DNA of 40,086 nucleotides, taken from IMG/VR virus record IMGVR_UViG_3300030390_001481, positions 22,992 through 63,077 of that record; one strand, written 5' to 3'. A program made the position numbers and the translations under genes. The DNA is from a virus. The notes under the pieces were generated by a model. It worked only from the letters and a program-made list of their open reading frames with translations, ran no database searches and had not been told where the DNA came from. The number at the start of each line of letters is the position of its first letter. Position 1 is the first letter of the stretch. Of this stretch, positions 1-8,196 are shown piece by piece.

Positions 1-2
1 AT

Positions 3-1103
3 TCGGGATCATCATATATAAATATAAAAAACACAACTAATAATATTAGAATTGGATCGAGTCAATCAGTTTTAGTTGAAACCGATGCGACTAAAAATAC
101 TATATTAGGAAAACAAGCGGGACAAGCAATAACTGAAGCAAGTGAAAATGTTGTTGTAGGTTTTAATGCATCAGCAACATCAACGGTTCAAACTAAAAAT
201 GTTATAATTGGTGCAAACGCTATGTCAGATGGTTACGGAGGATCAGATGTAGCTGTGGGGTCAGAAGCTCTACAATATGCAGGTAATCCAACATCTTCAC
301 CAGCAACAAATACTGCAACAGGAAGAGTGGCTATAGGTGTAAATGCTTTAGAAGGAACATCATCTGCAAGACATATAGCTATTAACGTTGTTGCGATAGG
401 ATCTGGAGCTGGACAATATTCTTCAAGTAACGAAGCAGGAGGTGGAATTTTTATTGGACAAAAAGCGGGAAATCATAGCGTTAATAATCAAACGAAACAA
501 ACAGAAGAACAGATAGCAATTGGTGTAAGCGCAATGGAACACTATACAAGTTCTTCTATTGCAATTGGGCCTTACGCCATGAGAGATGTTACGGCTGGAA
601 CATCAGTAATATTAGGAGCGGGGCATATAGCTATAGGAAAAAATGCTATGGGTAGCGGAACTGGTAATCCTGAAGTTTCTGGAAGCTACAATATTGCTAT
701 TGGTGAGGCATCACAAGATGGGGTTACAAATGTAGTTGCTGACAATATAGCTGTAGGAAGGTCTACGGCAACAAAAGGAACAGGTTCTATTGCAATTGGA
801 GCCACTGCTACTGCGGGTGCAACAGCAGGAACTTCTACTGGTAACATAGCTATTGGTCATCAATCAAACGCTATTGGAGTTATAGAAAATATTGCTATAG
901 GTAAAGGCGCAAACGCTTCTACATTTGCTGGATCTGTCTGCATTGGAGCTTTAGCTACATCAACTGACGCAAATCAATTCGTAGTTGGATCAAGTTCTGT
1001 GGCGGTAGGAGCAACAGTAACAGAAACTATAGCGGCTTCAGACACAACATGGTTAGTAAAAATTAATGGGAATGAGTATAAAATTCCTATGTTAGCAATA
1101 TAA
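3..1103 (+). CDS. Tail fibre with YadA-head-like repeats (5' end cut off by window)
   Basis: The frame is open from base 3 to the TAA at 1103, so the true start lies left of the window; the first in-frame ATG at 222 is internal. The roughly 366 visible residues are dominated by short repeats of the form (N/S/H)IAIGxxA, for example NIAIGEAS, SIAIGATA and NIAIGKGA. This is the pattern of the left-handed beta-roll of trimeric autotransporter heads (YadA/Hep_Hag). Spacing between repeats varies, with Gly/Ala/Ser/Thr-rich loops. The tail (VKINGNEYKIPMLAI) has no intramolecular chaperone peptidase motif that I can see. In a phage, such a trimeric fibrous protein next to head and tail genes is best explained as a receptor-binding fibre. 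The fold assignment is strong from the repeats; the fibre role is inferred. Confidence 0.75.
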   Translation, partial: SGSSYINIKNTTNNIRIGSSQSVLVETDATKNTILGKQAGQAITEASENVVVGFNASATSTVQTKNVIIGANAMSDGYGGSDVAVGSEALQYAGNPTSSPATNTATGRVAIGVNALEGTSSARHIAINVVAIGSGAGQYSSSNEAGGGIFIGQKAGNHSVNNQTKQTEEQIAIGVSAMEHYTSSSIAIGPYAMRDVTAGTSVILGAGHIAIGKNAMGSGTGNPEVSGSYNIAIGEASQDGVTNVVADNIAVGRSTATKGTGSIAIGATATAGATAGTSTGNIAIGHQSNAIGVIENIAIGKGANASTFAGSVCIGALATSTDANQFVVGSSSVAVGATVTETIAASDTTWLVKINGNEYKIPMLAI

Positions 1104-1118
1104 ATTAAATTAAATTAA

Positions 1119-1253
1119 ATGAAAGTAGAATTGAATGAAGAATCTATTAAACATATAAACCGCTTACTTAAATCGCTACCTATTAGCTCATTATCTATAG
1201 TAGAAGAAATTACGGCTGTATTAAACAAAGGTTTAGTAGAAGAAGAAAATTAA
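1119..1253 (+). CDS. Small hypothetical protein, 44 aa
   Basis: A short gene in the gap between the fibre and the next gene. It starts at an ATG preceded by the A/T-rich leader TAAATTAAATTAAATTAAA and ends one base before the next ATG at 1255, a tight operon spacing that supports it. The product (MKVELNEESIKHINRLLKSL at the start, an acidic VEEEN end) looks like one or two helices without transmembrane or metal-binding features. I do not recognise a family. Possible roles include a small virion accessory factor, but nothing in the sequence shows it. Confidence 0.6.
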   Translation: MKVELNEESIKHINRLLKSLPISSLSIVEEITAVLNKGLVEEEN

Positions 1254-1254
1254 A

Positions 1255-1479
1255 ATGGATATTAGAAAAATTTCTATTGGATCAGACTACAAGTCTGGAT
1301 CTATGCATTACATTGTAGGTCAGCTTGTTCTTGGTGGCGAATACAAAATACATTTAATACAAGCTAAAGAAGAAACAAGTTCATATAAGCTGTGGGTAGA
1401 AAAAAATCAAGAAATTTTTATATGGAAAGAATTTCTTTACACACTACCTATTACTTTAGAATATAATATAAACTTTTAA
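1255..1479 (+). CDS. Conserved hypothetical protein, 74 aa
   Basis: A compact protein with a predicted mostly-beta pattern: MDIRKISIGSDYKSGSMHYI, then VGQLVLGGEYKIHLIQ, WVEKN and ITLEYNINF. From memory, small proteins with an IRKISIGxDYK...MHYxVGQ pattern occur beside terminase genes in related environmental phages, but their function is not known and I cannot check this here. Its stop overlaps the next start by one base (TAATG), so the two are translationally linked. No catalytic motif or membrane segment is visible. Confidence 0.65.
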   Translation: MDIRKISIGSDYKSGSMHYIVGQLVLGGEYKIHLIQAKEETSSYKLWVEKNQEIFIWKEFLYTLPITLEYNINF

Positions 1480-2048
1480 TGAAGTCTATATATTCTTTTA
1501 TCGTTAAACCTTCTAACGAAAGAAGGTACGATAATATACAAAAGTTAGATAACACAGATTTTATTACAAGTGTATCAGAGGAAGATCATAAGTCAGCAAA
1601 TAGATTTGCTACTGTAGTTTCTTTGCCTATAAGTTATAGCGGAGAGATTAAAGAAGGAGATACCTTATTAGTTCATCATAATGTTTTTAAATTTTATAAC
1701 GATATGTATGGAAGAAGAAAAAGTGGTAAAAGTTATTTTAAAGAAGATTTATTTTTTATAGATTCAGATCAGTTTTTTTTATATAAAAAAAAAGACAAAT
1801 GGAAATCTCATGGTAAATATTGTTTTGTAAAACCTATACTTGTAGAAGATTCTGTTATAACAAAAAACACTAAATACGAACCATTAAAAGGTGTAGTTAA
1901 ATACTCAAACAAAGATTTAGAATTGTTGGGAGTAAAAGAAGGAGACGTAGTTATATTTACTCCTGAAAGTGAATATGAATTTACTTTAGAAAATGAAGTT
2001 TTATACAGAATGTTTACAAATAATATAACAACAATACTTAATGAATAA
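1479..2048 (+). CDS. Tandem GroES-like (Cpn10-fold) protein
   Basis: The 189-residue product seems to contain two GroES-like halves. The second, from about residue 115, is the clearer: FVKPIL, a short loop, PLKGVVKYSN, then LGVKEGDVVIFTPES, YEFTLENEVLYRM and ITTIL. This follows the GroES order of strand, mobile-loop site, G-x-V, VKxGDxVhF, then strand and C-terminal strand. The first half repeats the scheme with FATVVSLPISYSG, IKEGDTLLVHHNVFK and FFIDSDQFFLYK. Phage co-chaperonins such as T4 gp31 and RB49 CocO replace host GroES for capsid folding. Here the gene lies just upstream of the packaging and capsid genes, which suits such a role. The predicted mobile loops are short and lack an obvious GGIVL-like tripeptide, so chaperonin binding is unproven. 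Confidence 0.55.
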   Translation: MKSIYSFIVKPSNERRYDNIQKLDNTDFITSVSEEDHKSANRFATVVSLPISYSGEIKEGDTLLVHHNVFKFYNDMYGRRKSGKSYFKEDLFFIDSDQFFLYKKKDKWKSHGKYCFVKPILVEDSVITKNTKYEPLKGVVKYSNKDLELLGVKEGDVVIFTPESEYEFTLENEVLYRMFTNNITTILNE

Positions 2049-2319
2049 TAAAGAATTAAGATTTGAAATTATTAGTGCAGGAGAAAAAGCTGTTTCTCAA
2101 TTAATAAAAGTTGCTAAAGAAGATATAATAAAATATGATGCAGATGATCAGTTAGCAGCAGACAAATTAAAAAATGCTGCCGCAACAAAAAAATTATGCA
2201 TTATGGATGCTTTTGAAATTTTAAAAAGAATAGAAGAAGAAAAAAACTTATTAGAAGGAAACGTAGTAGAAAATAAATCATCAACACCAAAAGGATTTGC
2301 AGAGTCAAGATCAAAATAA
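2041..2319 (+). CDS. Putative small terminase subunit, 92 aa
   Basis: The product is a small, strongly helical, charged protein: residues 1-65 are rich in Ala, Lys, Glu and Leu, with AAATKKLCIMDAFEILKRIE as a likely long helix, followed by a polar tail. It overlaps the upstream gene by 8 bases and the terminase gene by 23. Size, helicity and position immediately before the large terminase fit a small terminase subunit that recognises phage DNA and loads the motor. I see no clear helix-turn-helix, so the assignment is positional; a non-terminase accessory protein is possible. Confidence 0.4.
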   Translation: MNNKELRFEIISAGEKAVSQLIKVAKEDIIKYDADDQLAADKLKNAAATKKLCIMDAFEILKRIEEEKNLLEGNVVENKSSTPKGFAESRSK

Positions 2320-4543
2320 TTTATTTAAGGTTTTAAAAGATTACATTCCTAAAAATGTTATTGCTAATAAAAATCGCGCGCGTACATGGCTGTATGGATA
2401 TAATGATAAATATGATTTAACAATAATTTCTAAAGATGGAACTATAGGTGAAATATATAACATAAGTGATGTTATTGTAGCGCTTCCTAAGGCACCAAAA
2501 GAATTTAAAAATTTTGAAGAAAAAAAAGAAGATCAATGCTGGAATCCTGTATTGATACCTAAACAATTAAAAAGAATACAATCAATATTTCAATGGCATG
2601 GAACTCCGGCTAATTTTAAAACAGAATGGGTAGATTATATAGAAACGGAATTTGATCGAAGAGAGCAAGGACATTGGTTTTTAAACAATGGTACGCCAAC
2701 CTATATAACAGGAACGCATTATATGTATTTACAATGGACTAAAATTGATGTAGGTAATCCAGATTTTAGAGAAGCTAATAGAATATTTTATATATTTTGG
2801 GAGGCTTGTAAGGCAGATAAAAGAAGTTTTGGAATGTGTTATTTAAAAATAAGAAGATCTGGGTTTTCTTTTATGAGTTCTTGTGAGGGCGTTAATCAAG
2901 CCACCATTACAAGAGATGCAAGAATAGGTATACTATCTAAAACTGGAGCAGATGCTAAAAAAATGTTTACAGATAAAGTTGTTCCTATATCTAATAATTA
3001 TCCTTTCTTTTTTAAACCAATACAAGACGGTATGGATAAACCTAAAACAGAATTAGCATACAGAGTACCTGCGTCTAAGATTACTAAAAAAAATATGTAT
3101 GATACTGGAAATGAAGAACTTGACGGCTTAGACACAACTATTGACTGGAAAAATACTTCTGATAATTCTTATGATGGAGAGAAGCTACAATATTTGTTAC
3201 ATGATGAAAGTGGAAAGTGGGAAAGACCAGAAAACATTTTAAATAACTGGAGGGTTACCAAAACTTGTTTAAGATTAGGTAGTAAAATAATTGGAAAATG
3301 CATGATGGGTTCAACATCTAATGCTTTAGACAAAGGAGGTGCAAATTTTAAAAAATTGTTTGAAGATTCAGACGCTTCAAAAAGAAATCAAAACGGACAA
3401 ACTAAGTCAGGTTTATATAATTTATTTATTCCAATGGAATGGAATTTTGAAGGATATATTGACAAGTATGGTATGCCTATATTAACTACTCCTGAAAAAC
3501 CTATTGTGGGAATAGATGGTGAAGATGTAAAAATAGGAGCAATTGATTATTGGGAAAACGAAGTAAATTCTTTAAGTTCTGACGCAGACGCATTAAATGA
3601 ATTTTACAGACAATTTCCAAGAACAGAATCTCATGCTTTTAGAGACGAATCAAAACAATCATTATTTAATTTAACAAAAATATATCAACAAATAGATTAC
3701 AATGATTCGTGCATACTAAGTCATCATGTAACGCGCGGATCTTTTCATTGGGAAAACGGAATAAAAGACAGTACAGTTATATTTAGCCCAAATAAAAGTG
3801 GAAGATTTTTAGTAACTTGGACTCCAGAAAAAAATTTACAAAACAAATATGTTACAAAGTTAGGAAAAAAGTTTCCTGGGAATGAACATATTGGATCTTT
3901 TGGTTGTGACTCGTATGATATTTCAGGAGTTGTTGTAGGTAAGGGGTCAAATGGAGCTTTACATGGATTAACAAAATTCAATATGGATAACGCTCCGTCA
4001 AATGAATTTTTTTTAGAATATGTAGCAAGACCTCAAACCGCAGAAATATTTTTTGAAGAAGTATTAATGGCGTGTATTTTTTATGGTATGCCCATATTGT
4101 GTGAGAATAACAAACCTCGTTTGTTGTATCATTTTAAAAACAGAGGATATAGAGGGTATTGCATGAATAGACCAGACAAAAGATTTAATAAATTATCTAA
4201 AACTGAAAAAGAATTAGGAGGTATACCTAACTCTTCAGAAGATGTAAAGCAATCTCATGCAGCGGCAATTGAATCTTACATAGAAAAACACATAGGTTTA
4301 GACTTTGAAGGAACTTACAGAGACGCTGAAGTTATGGGAACAATGTATTTTCAAAGAACATTAGAAGATTGGGCAAAGTTTGATATAAACAACAGAACAA
4401 GGTTTGATGCCAGTATTAGCACAGGATTAGCAATTATGGCTAATCAAAAACACCTGTATACTCCGACTGTAGAAAAATCAAAAATAAGTGTTAACTTTGC
4501 AAGATATAACAATAAAAGTTCCATAAGTCAAATAATAAGATAA
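2297..4543 (+). CDS. terL: Terminase large subunit (DNA packaging ATPase-nuclease)
   Basis: Packaging motor of 748 residues. The ATPase part shows a variant Walker A at residues 184-191 (K-I-R-R-S-G-F-S), which resembles the lambda gpA type with displaced lysine (K-x-x-R-x-G-Y-S) rather than GKS/T. Walker B is QYLLHDE at 298-304, with D303 and the catalytic E304, and the motif III-like MGST lies at 337-340. The C-terminal nuclease half holds a GCDSYD motif around 537-541 as a probable RNase H-like metal site and an acidic SSEDVKQSHA segment near the end. No in-frame ATG exists near the N-terminus, so a TTG at 2297 inside the upstream gene is the best start. The portal gene follows with no spacer. 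Confidence 0.9.
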   Translation: MQSQDQNNLFKVLKDYIPKNVIANKNRARTWLYGYNDKYDLTIISKDGTIGEIYNISDVIVALPKAPKEFKNFEEKKEDQCWNPVLIPKQLKRIQSIFQWHGTPANFKTEWVDYIETEFDRREQGHWFLNNGTPTYITGTHYMYLQWTKIDVGNPDFREANRIFYIFWEACKADKRSFGMCYLKIRRSGFSFMSSCEGVNQATITRDARIGILSKTGADAKKMFTDKVVPISNNYPFFFKPIQDGMDKPKTELAYRVPASKITKKNMYDTGNEELDGLDTTIDWKNTSDNSYDGEKLQYLLHDESGKWERPENILNNWRVTKTCLRLGSKIIGKCMMGSTSNALDKGGANFKKLFEDSDASKRNQNGQTKSGLYNLFIPMEWNFEGYIDKYGMPILTTPEKPIVGIDGEDVKIGAIDYWENEVNSLSSDADALNEFYRQFPRTESHAFRDESKQSLFNLTKIYQQIDYNDSCILSHHVTRGSFHWENGIKDSTVIFSPNKSGRFLVTWTPEKNLQNKYVTKLGKKFPGNEHIGSFGCDSYDISGVVVGKGSNGALHGLTKFNMDNAPSNEFFLEYVARPQTAEIFFEEVLMACIFYGMPILCENNKPRLLYHFKNRGYRGYCMNRPDKRFNKLSKTEKELGGIPNSSEDVKQSHAAAIESYIEKHIGLDFEGTYRDAEVMGTMYFQRTLEDWAKFDINNRTRFDASISTGLAIMANQKHLYTPTVEKSKISVNFARYNNKSSISQIIR

Positions 4544-6985
4544 ATGAAAGGAGTTACAATAGACATAAAATCTACTGCTTTTCCTGATCAATTTGTACCT
4601 GATTCAAAAAAGAAGACAAAAGAGTACGGTTTACAGATAGGACAAGCAATACAGTACGAGTGGTTTAGAAAAGGAGCTGGTTATAATAGCTGTAGATTTT
4701 ACGATCAATGGTCAGAATTTAATCGTTTAAGATTGTATGCAAGAGGCGAGCAATCAATAGCAAAATATAAAAATGAATTAGCTGTTGATGGAGATTTAAG
4801 TTATTTAAATTTAGACTGGACTCCTATTCCTGTTATTCCAAAGTTTGTAGATATAGTTGTAAACGGAATGAGTGATAGACTCTTTAAAATAAAGACGTAT
4901 GCTCAAGATGCAATGTCAGCAGAAAAAAGAGGAGAGTTTCAAAAATTAGTAGAAACAAATGTAATTGCAAAAGATTTATTTAAACAAATAGAAGCAGATT
5001 TTGAATTAGATGTTTTTCAGGTTGATCCAGAAGGGTTGCCAGAAACAGATTTAGAGATGGAACTTTATATGCAGATGAATTATAAGCCTGCTGTAGAGAT
5101 AGCAAATGAATGTGCTATAAATACAATATTAGACGCAAATCATTATCAGCAAACAAGAAAAAGATGCGATCTTGATTTAACCACTTTAGGAATAGGTGTT
5201 TGTAAACATGAGTTTCAGTTAGGCGATGGAGTAAAAGTAAATTATGTAGATCCGGCTAACGTTGTATATAGTTATACAGAAGATCCTCACTTTAAAGATT
5301 GTTTTTATTGGGGTGAAATAAAAACTATACCCATAGGAGAATTGTTAAAAATTAAACCAGACTTAACTCAATCTGATTTAGAAGAAATATCTCAATATAG
5401 TCAAGCTTGGTATCAGTATTTTAATGTAGCTGCTATGTATGAAAATAGTTTGTTTTATAAAGACACTGTAACTTTATTATATTATAATTATAAATCTACT
5501 AATAGTTTTGTTTATAAGAAAAAAGAAACGTCTTCAGGAAATTATAAAACTGTAGAAAAAGACGATGAATTTAATCCGCCGCCAGAAATGATGGAGGAAG
5601 GAAAGTTTGAAAGAGTAGAAAAAAGAATTGATGTTTGGTATGATGGAGTAATGGTCATGGGAACCAACATTGTATTAAAATGGGAGTTAGCAAAAAACAT
5701 GGTAAGGCCTCAATCAGCAAGTCAATACGCTATGCCTAATTATGTAGCAACTGCACCAAGAATGTATAAGGGAGTTATAGAATCTTTAGTTAGAAGAATG
5801 ATACCTTTTACAGACTTAATACAAATGACTCATTTAAAGTTACAACAAGTAATAACTAAAGTTGTTCCTGACGGAGTATTTATAGATGCAGACGGTTTAA
5901 ACGAAGTAGATTTAGGTACAGGTAATGCTTATGATCCAGCAGATGCTTTGCGTTTATATTTTCAAACAGGTAGTGTTATAGGAAGGAGTTATACTCAAGA
6001 CGGTGAATTTAACAATGCACGAGTTCCTATTCAGCAATTAACATCTAATAGTGGGGCTAATAAAATGCAAATGTTAATTGGTAACTATAATCATTATATG
6101 AATATGATTAGATCAGTTACGGGATTAAACGAAGCAAGAGATGGTAGTACTCCTGATCCAAATGCTTTAGTTGGTGTTCAGAAGTTAGCGGCTTTAAATT
6201 CTAATACCGCAACAAGACATATATTAGAAGGAAGTTTATATCTAACACAAACATTAGCTGAAGCTTTGTCTATAAGAACGGCAGATGTTTTAGAGTATTC
6301 TGATTTTGCTAATGAGTTTGCAATGCAAATTGGAAAATATAATGTTGGAATTTTAGACGATATTAAAAATTTATATCTGTATGACTTTGGGATATTTGTA
6401 GAAGTATCGCCAGACGAAGAAGAGCAAGCTGTATTAGAACAAAATATTCAAATGGCACTTTCAAAAGGAGGTATAGACTTAGAAGACGCAATTGACATAA
6501 GAGAAATAAGAAATCTTAAGATGGCTAACCAGTTGTTAAAGGTTAAGAGAAAGCAAAAACAAAAGCAAATGATGGAGCAAAAAGCTCAAGAAATGCAAAT
6601 GCAACAACAGAACAATATGCAATCTCAACAAATGGCAGCTCAATTTGCAATGCAAAAAATACAAGCAGAAACACAATCTTCTATGGCTATAAAGCAAGCT
6701 GAAGTAGGTTTTGATATAGAAAAGTTAAAAAATGAAGCTGCATTAAAAGAACAATTAATGCAAACAGAATTTCAAATGCAAATGTCATTAAAAGGATTAG
6801 AACAATCTCAAATAGACGCAAGAGAACAAAACAGAGAAAAATCAAAGAATCAAAGAATTAGTCAGCAATCATCTGAGCAATCAAGATTGATTGATCAAAG
6901 AAAAAACAATTTACCGCCAATAAAGTTTGAATCAAATGAAGACAGTTTGGACGGATTTGATTTGGCGGAGTTTAATCCCAGATAA
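4544..6985 (+). CDS. Portal protein with Gln/Met-rich coiled-coil tail
   Basis: The 813-residue product is encoded directly after the terminase stop. Position, size and the conserved-looking stretches RLRLYARGEQS, DWTPIPVIPKFVDIVVNGMS, PIPQ-free helical core and SVTGLNEARDGS identify it as the dodecameric portal at the DNA-entry vertex. NEARDGSxPDPNALVG followed by QKLAAL is a pattern seen near the end of portal cores. From about residue 660 the chain becomes a long helix rich in Gln, Met, Lys and Glu (for example QKQKQMMEQKAQEMQMQQQ), which could form the barrel/crown that projects into the capsid. It ends in a polar, acidic tail. A promoter box lies just downstream before the scaffold gene. 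Confidence 0.88.
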   Translation: MKGVTIDIKSTAFPDQFVPDSKKKTKEYGLQIGQAIQYEWFRKGAGYNSCRFYDQWSEFNRLRLYARGEQSIAKYKNELAVDGDLSYLNLDWTPIPVIPKFVDIVVNGMSDRLFKIKTYAQDAMSAEKRGEFQKLVETNVIAKDLFKQIEADFELDVFQVDPEGLPETDLEMELYMQMNYKPAVEIANECAINTILDANHYQQTRKRCDLDLTTLGIGVCKHEFQLGDGVKVNYVDPANVVYSYTEDPHFKDCFYWGEIKTIPIGELLKIKPDLTQSDLEEISQYSQAWYQYFNVAAMYENSLFYKDTVTLLYYNYKSTNSFVYKKKETSSGNYKTVEKDDEFNPPPEMMEEGKFERVEKRIDVWYDGVMVMGTNIVLKWELAKNMVRPQSASQYAMPNYVATAPRMYKGVIESLVRRMIPFTDLIQMTHLKLQQVITKVVPDGVFIDADGLNEVDLGTGNAYDPADALRLYFQTGSVIGRSYTQDGEFNNARVPIQQLTSNSGANKMQMLIGNYNHYMNMIRSVTGLNEARDGSTPDPNALVGVQKLAALNSNTATRHILEGSLYLTQTLAEALSIRTADVLEYSDFANEFAMQIGKYNVGILDDIKNLYLYDFGIFVEVSPDEEEQAVLEQNIQMALSKGGIDLEDAIDIREIRNLKMANQLLKVKRKQKQKQMMEQKAQEMQMQQQNNMQSQQMAAQFAMQKIQAETQSSMAIKQAEVGFDIEKLKNEAALKEQLMQTEFQMQMSLKGLEQSQIDAREQNREKSKNQRISQQSSEQSRLIDQRKNNLPPIKFESNEDSLDGFDLAEFNPR

Positions 6986-7011
6986 GCTTAAAAAACTTAC
7001 TGGATAATTAC

Positions 7012-7019
7012 TAACTTTG
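7012..7019 (+). promoter_or_regulatory. Bacteroidota -7 box TAACTTTG
   Basis: A perfect match to TAnnTTTG in the 54-base spacer between portal and scaffold genes, 20 bases before the ATG at 7040. No good -33 TTG was seen at the usual spacing. It would start a transcript for scaffold and capsid genes with a leader of roughly 15 bases, useful for producing capsid in excess over portal. Confidence 0.5.
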
Positions 7020-7039
7020 TACAAATTAAATTAAATAAA

Positions 7040-8173
7040 ATGGATAATATTAAAGTAAGAGAAGTAACTAAGGAGACAAAGTCTACTCAGGAATTAGAAA
7101 AAGAACTTTTAGACAATCATGAAGAAAAGTTTGAAAAGACGGAAGATTCTAATGAAAAAGTAGATGTAGTAAAACAAGAAACATTACCAGAGACTCCAGA
7201 AGTGGATGAGGTAAAAAAAGAAGAAACTCCATCGTCAGAGTTAAATGACGAAGACGTTCTTTCATATATTAAAAATAGATATGACAAAGATATATCATCA
7301 GTAGATGATTTGTTTGCGCAAACAAAAGACAATGACGAATTACCTGAAGATGTTTCAGCATATCTTAATTTTAAAAAAGAGACCGGTCGAGGTATAGAAG
7401 ACTTTTATAAACTACAAAAGGATTACGATACCATGGATGACGAACTTCTTTTAGCTGATTATTACGGACAAACTGAAGAAGGTTTGGACGCTATTGATAT
7501 TCAAGATTTAATGGACGATAAGTTTTCATACGATGAAGACTTAGATGACGAAAGATCTGTGAAGAAAATAAAATTATCTAAAAAAAGAGAACTTGCGAAA
7601 GCAAAAAAGTATTTCAATGAACAAAAAGGAAAATATAAAATCCCTCTTGAGTCAAGTGGGGATGGGTTATCTGGCGAGGACAAAGAAACTTTAAATGCTT
7701 ATAAGAGTTACATAGAGGAGTCTACCAATGCGCAGGAAGTAAATAAAAAGAAGTACAACTGGTTCCTTAAGAAAACTGATGAGGTTTTTAATAATGAGTT
7801 CAAAGGTTTTGAGTTCAATTTAGGGGAGCAAAGTTTTACATACAAACCTGGAGATGCAGCTGAATTAAAAAATGTTCAATCTGATGTTAATAATTTTGTA
7901 AATAAATTTACTGACAAAGATGGACTAATAAAAGATGCTAAAGGTTATCATAAATCTTTAGCTATAGCTATGAATCCAGAAAAGTTTGCTCAATTTTTTT
8001 ATGACCAAGGAGTCTCTAATGCCGTAGATAATGTTACTAAAAAATCAAAGAACATTGATATGGATATTAGACAAGCTTCGCAAGGCGTTTCTAAAGATGG
8101 CTTAAAAATAAGAGCTGTTGGTGATACGAGCAGTGGAAGAGGACTCAAAATTAGAAGTATAAAAAAAGTATAA
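7040..8173 (+). CDS. Probable capsid scaffolding protein
   Basis: The 377-residue product lies between portal and major capsid protein, the usual place for a scaffold. It is highly charged. The first 100 residues are acidic and low-complexity (many Glu, Asp, Lys, Thr and Pro). The middle is acidic and helical. The last 40 residues are basic (GLKIRAVGDTSSGRGLKIRS, ending in KKV), as in scaffolds whose C-terminus contacts capsid protein. No protease motif was seen. The ATG has the A/T leader AAATTAAATTAAATAAA and its own promoter box. The role is inferred from position and composition; no family-specific motif was recognised. Confidence 0.6.
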   Translation: MDNIKVREVTKETKSTQELEKELLDNHEEKFEKTEDSNEKVDVVKQETLPETPEVDEVKKEETPSSELNDEDVLSYIKNRYDKDISSVDDLFAQTKDNDELPEDVSAYLNFKKETGRGIEDFYKLQKDYDTMDDELLLADYYGQTEEGLDAIDIQDLMDDKFSYDEDLDDERSVKKIKLSKKRELAKAKKYFNEQKGKYKIPLESSGDGLSGEDKETLNAYKSYIEESTNAQEVNKKKYNWFLKKTDEVFNNEFKGFEFNLGEQSFTYKPGDAAELKNVQSDVNNFVNKFTDKDGLIKDAKGYHKSLAIAMNPEKFAQFFYDQGVSNAVDNVTKKSKNIDMDIRQASQGVSKDGLKIRAVGDTSSGRGLKIRSIKKV

Positions 8174-8196
8174 ATATTAAAAAAAAATAATAAATT

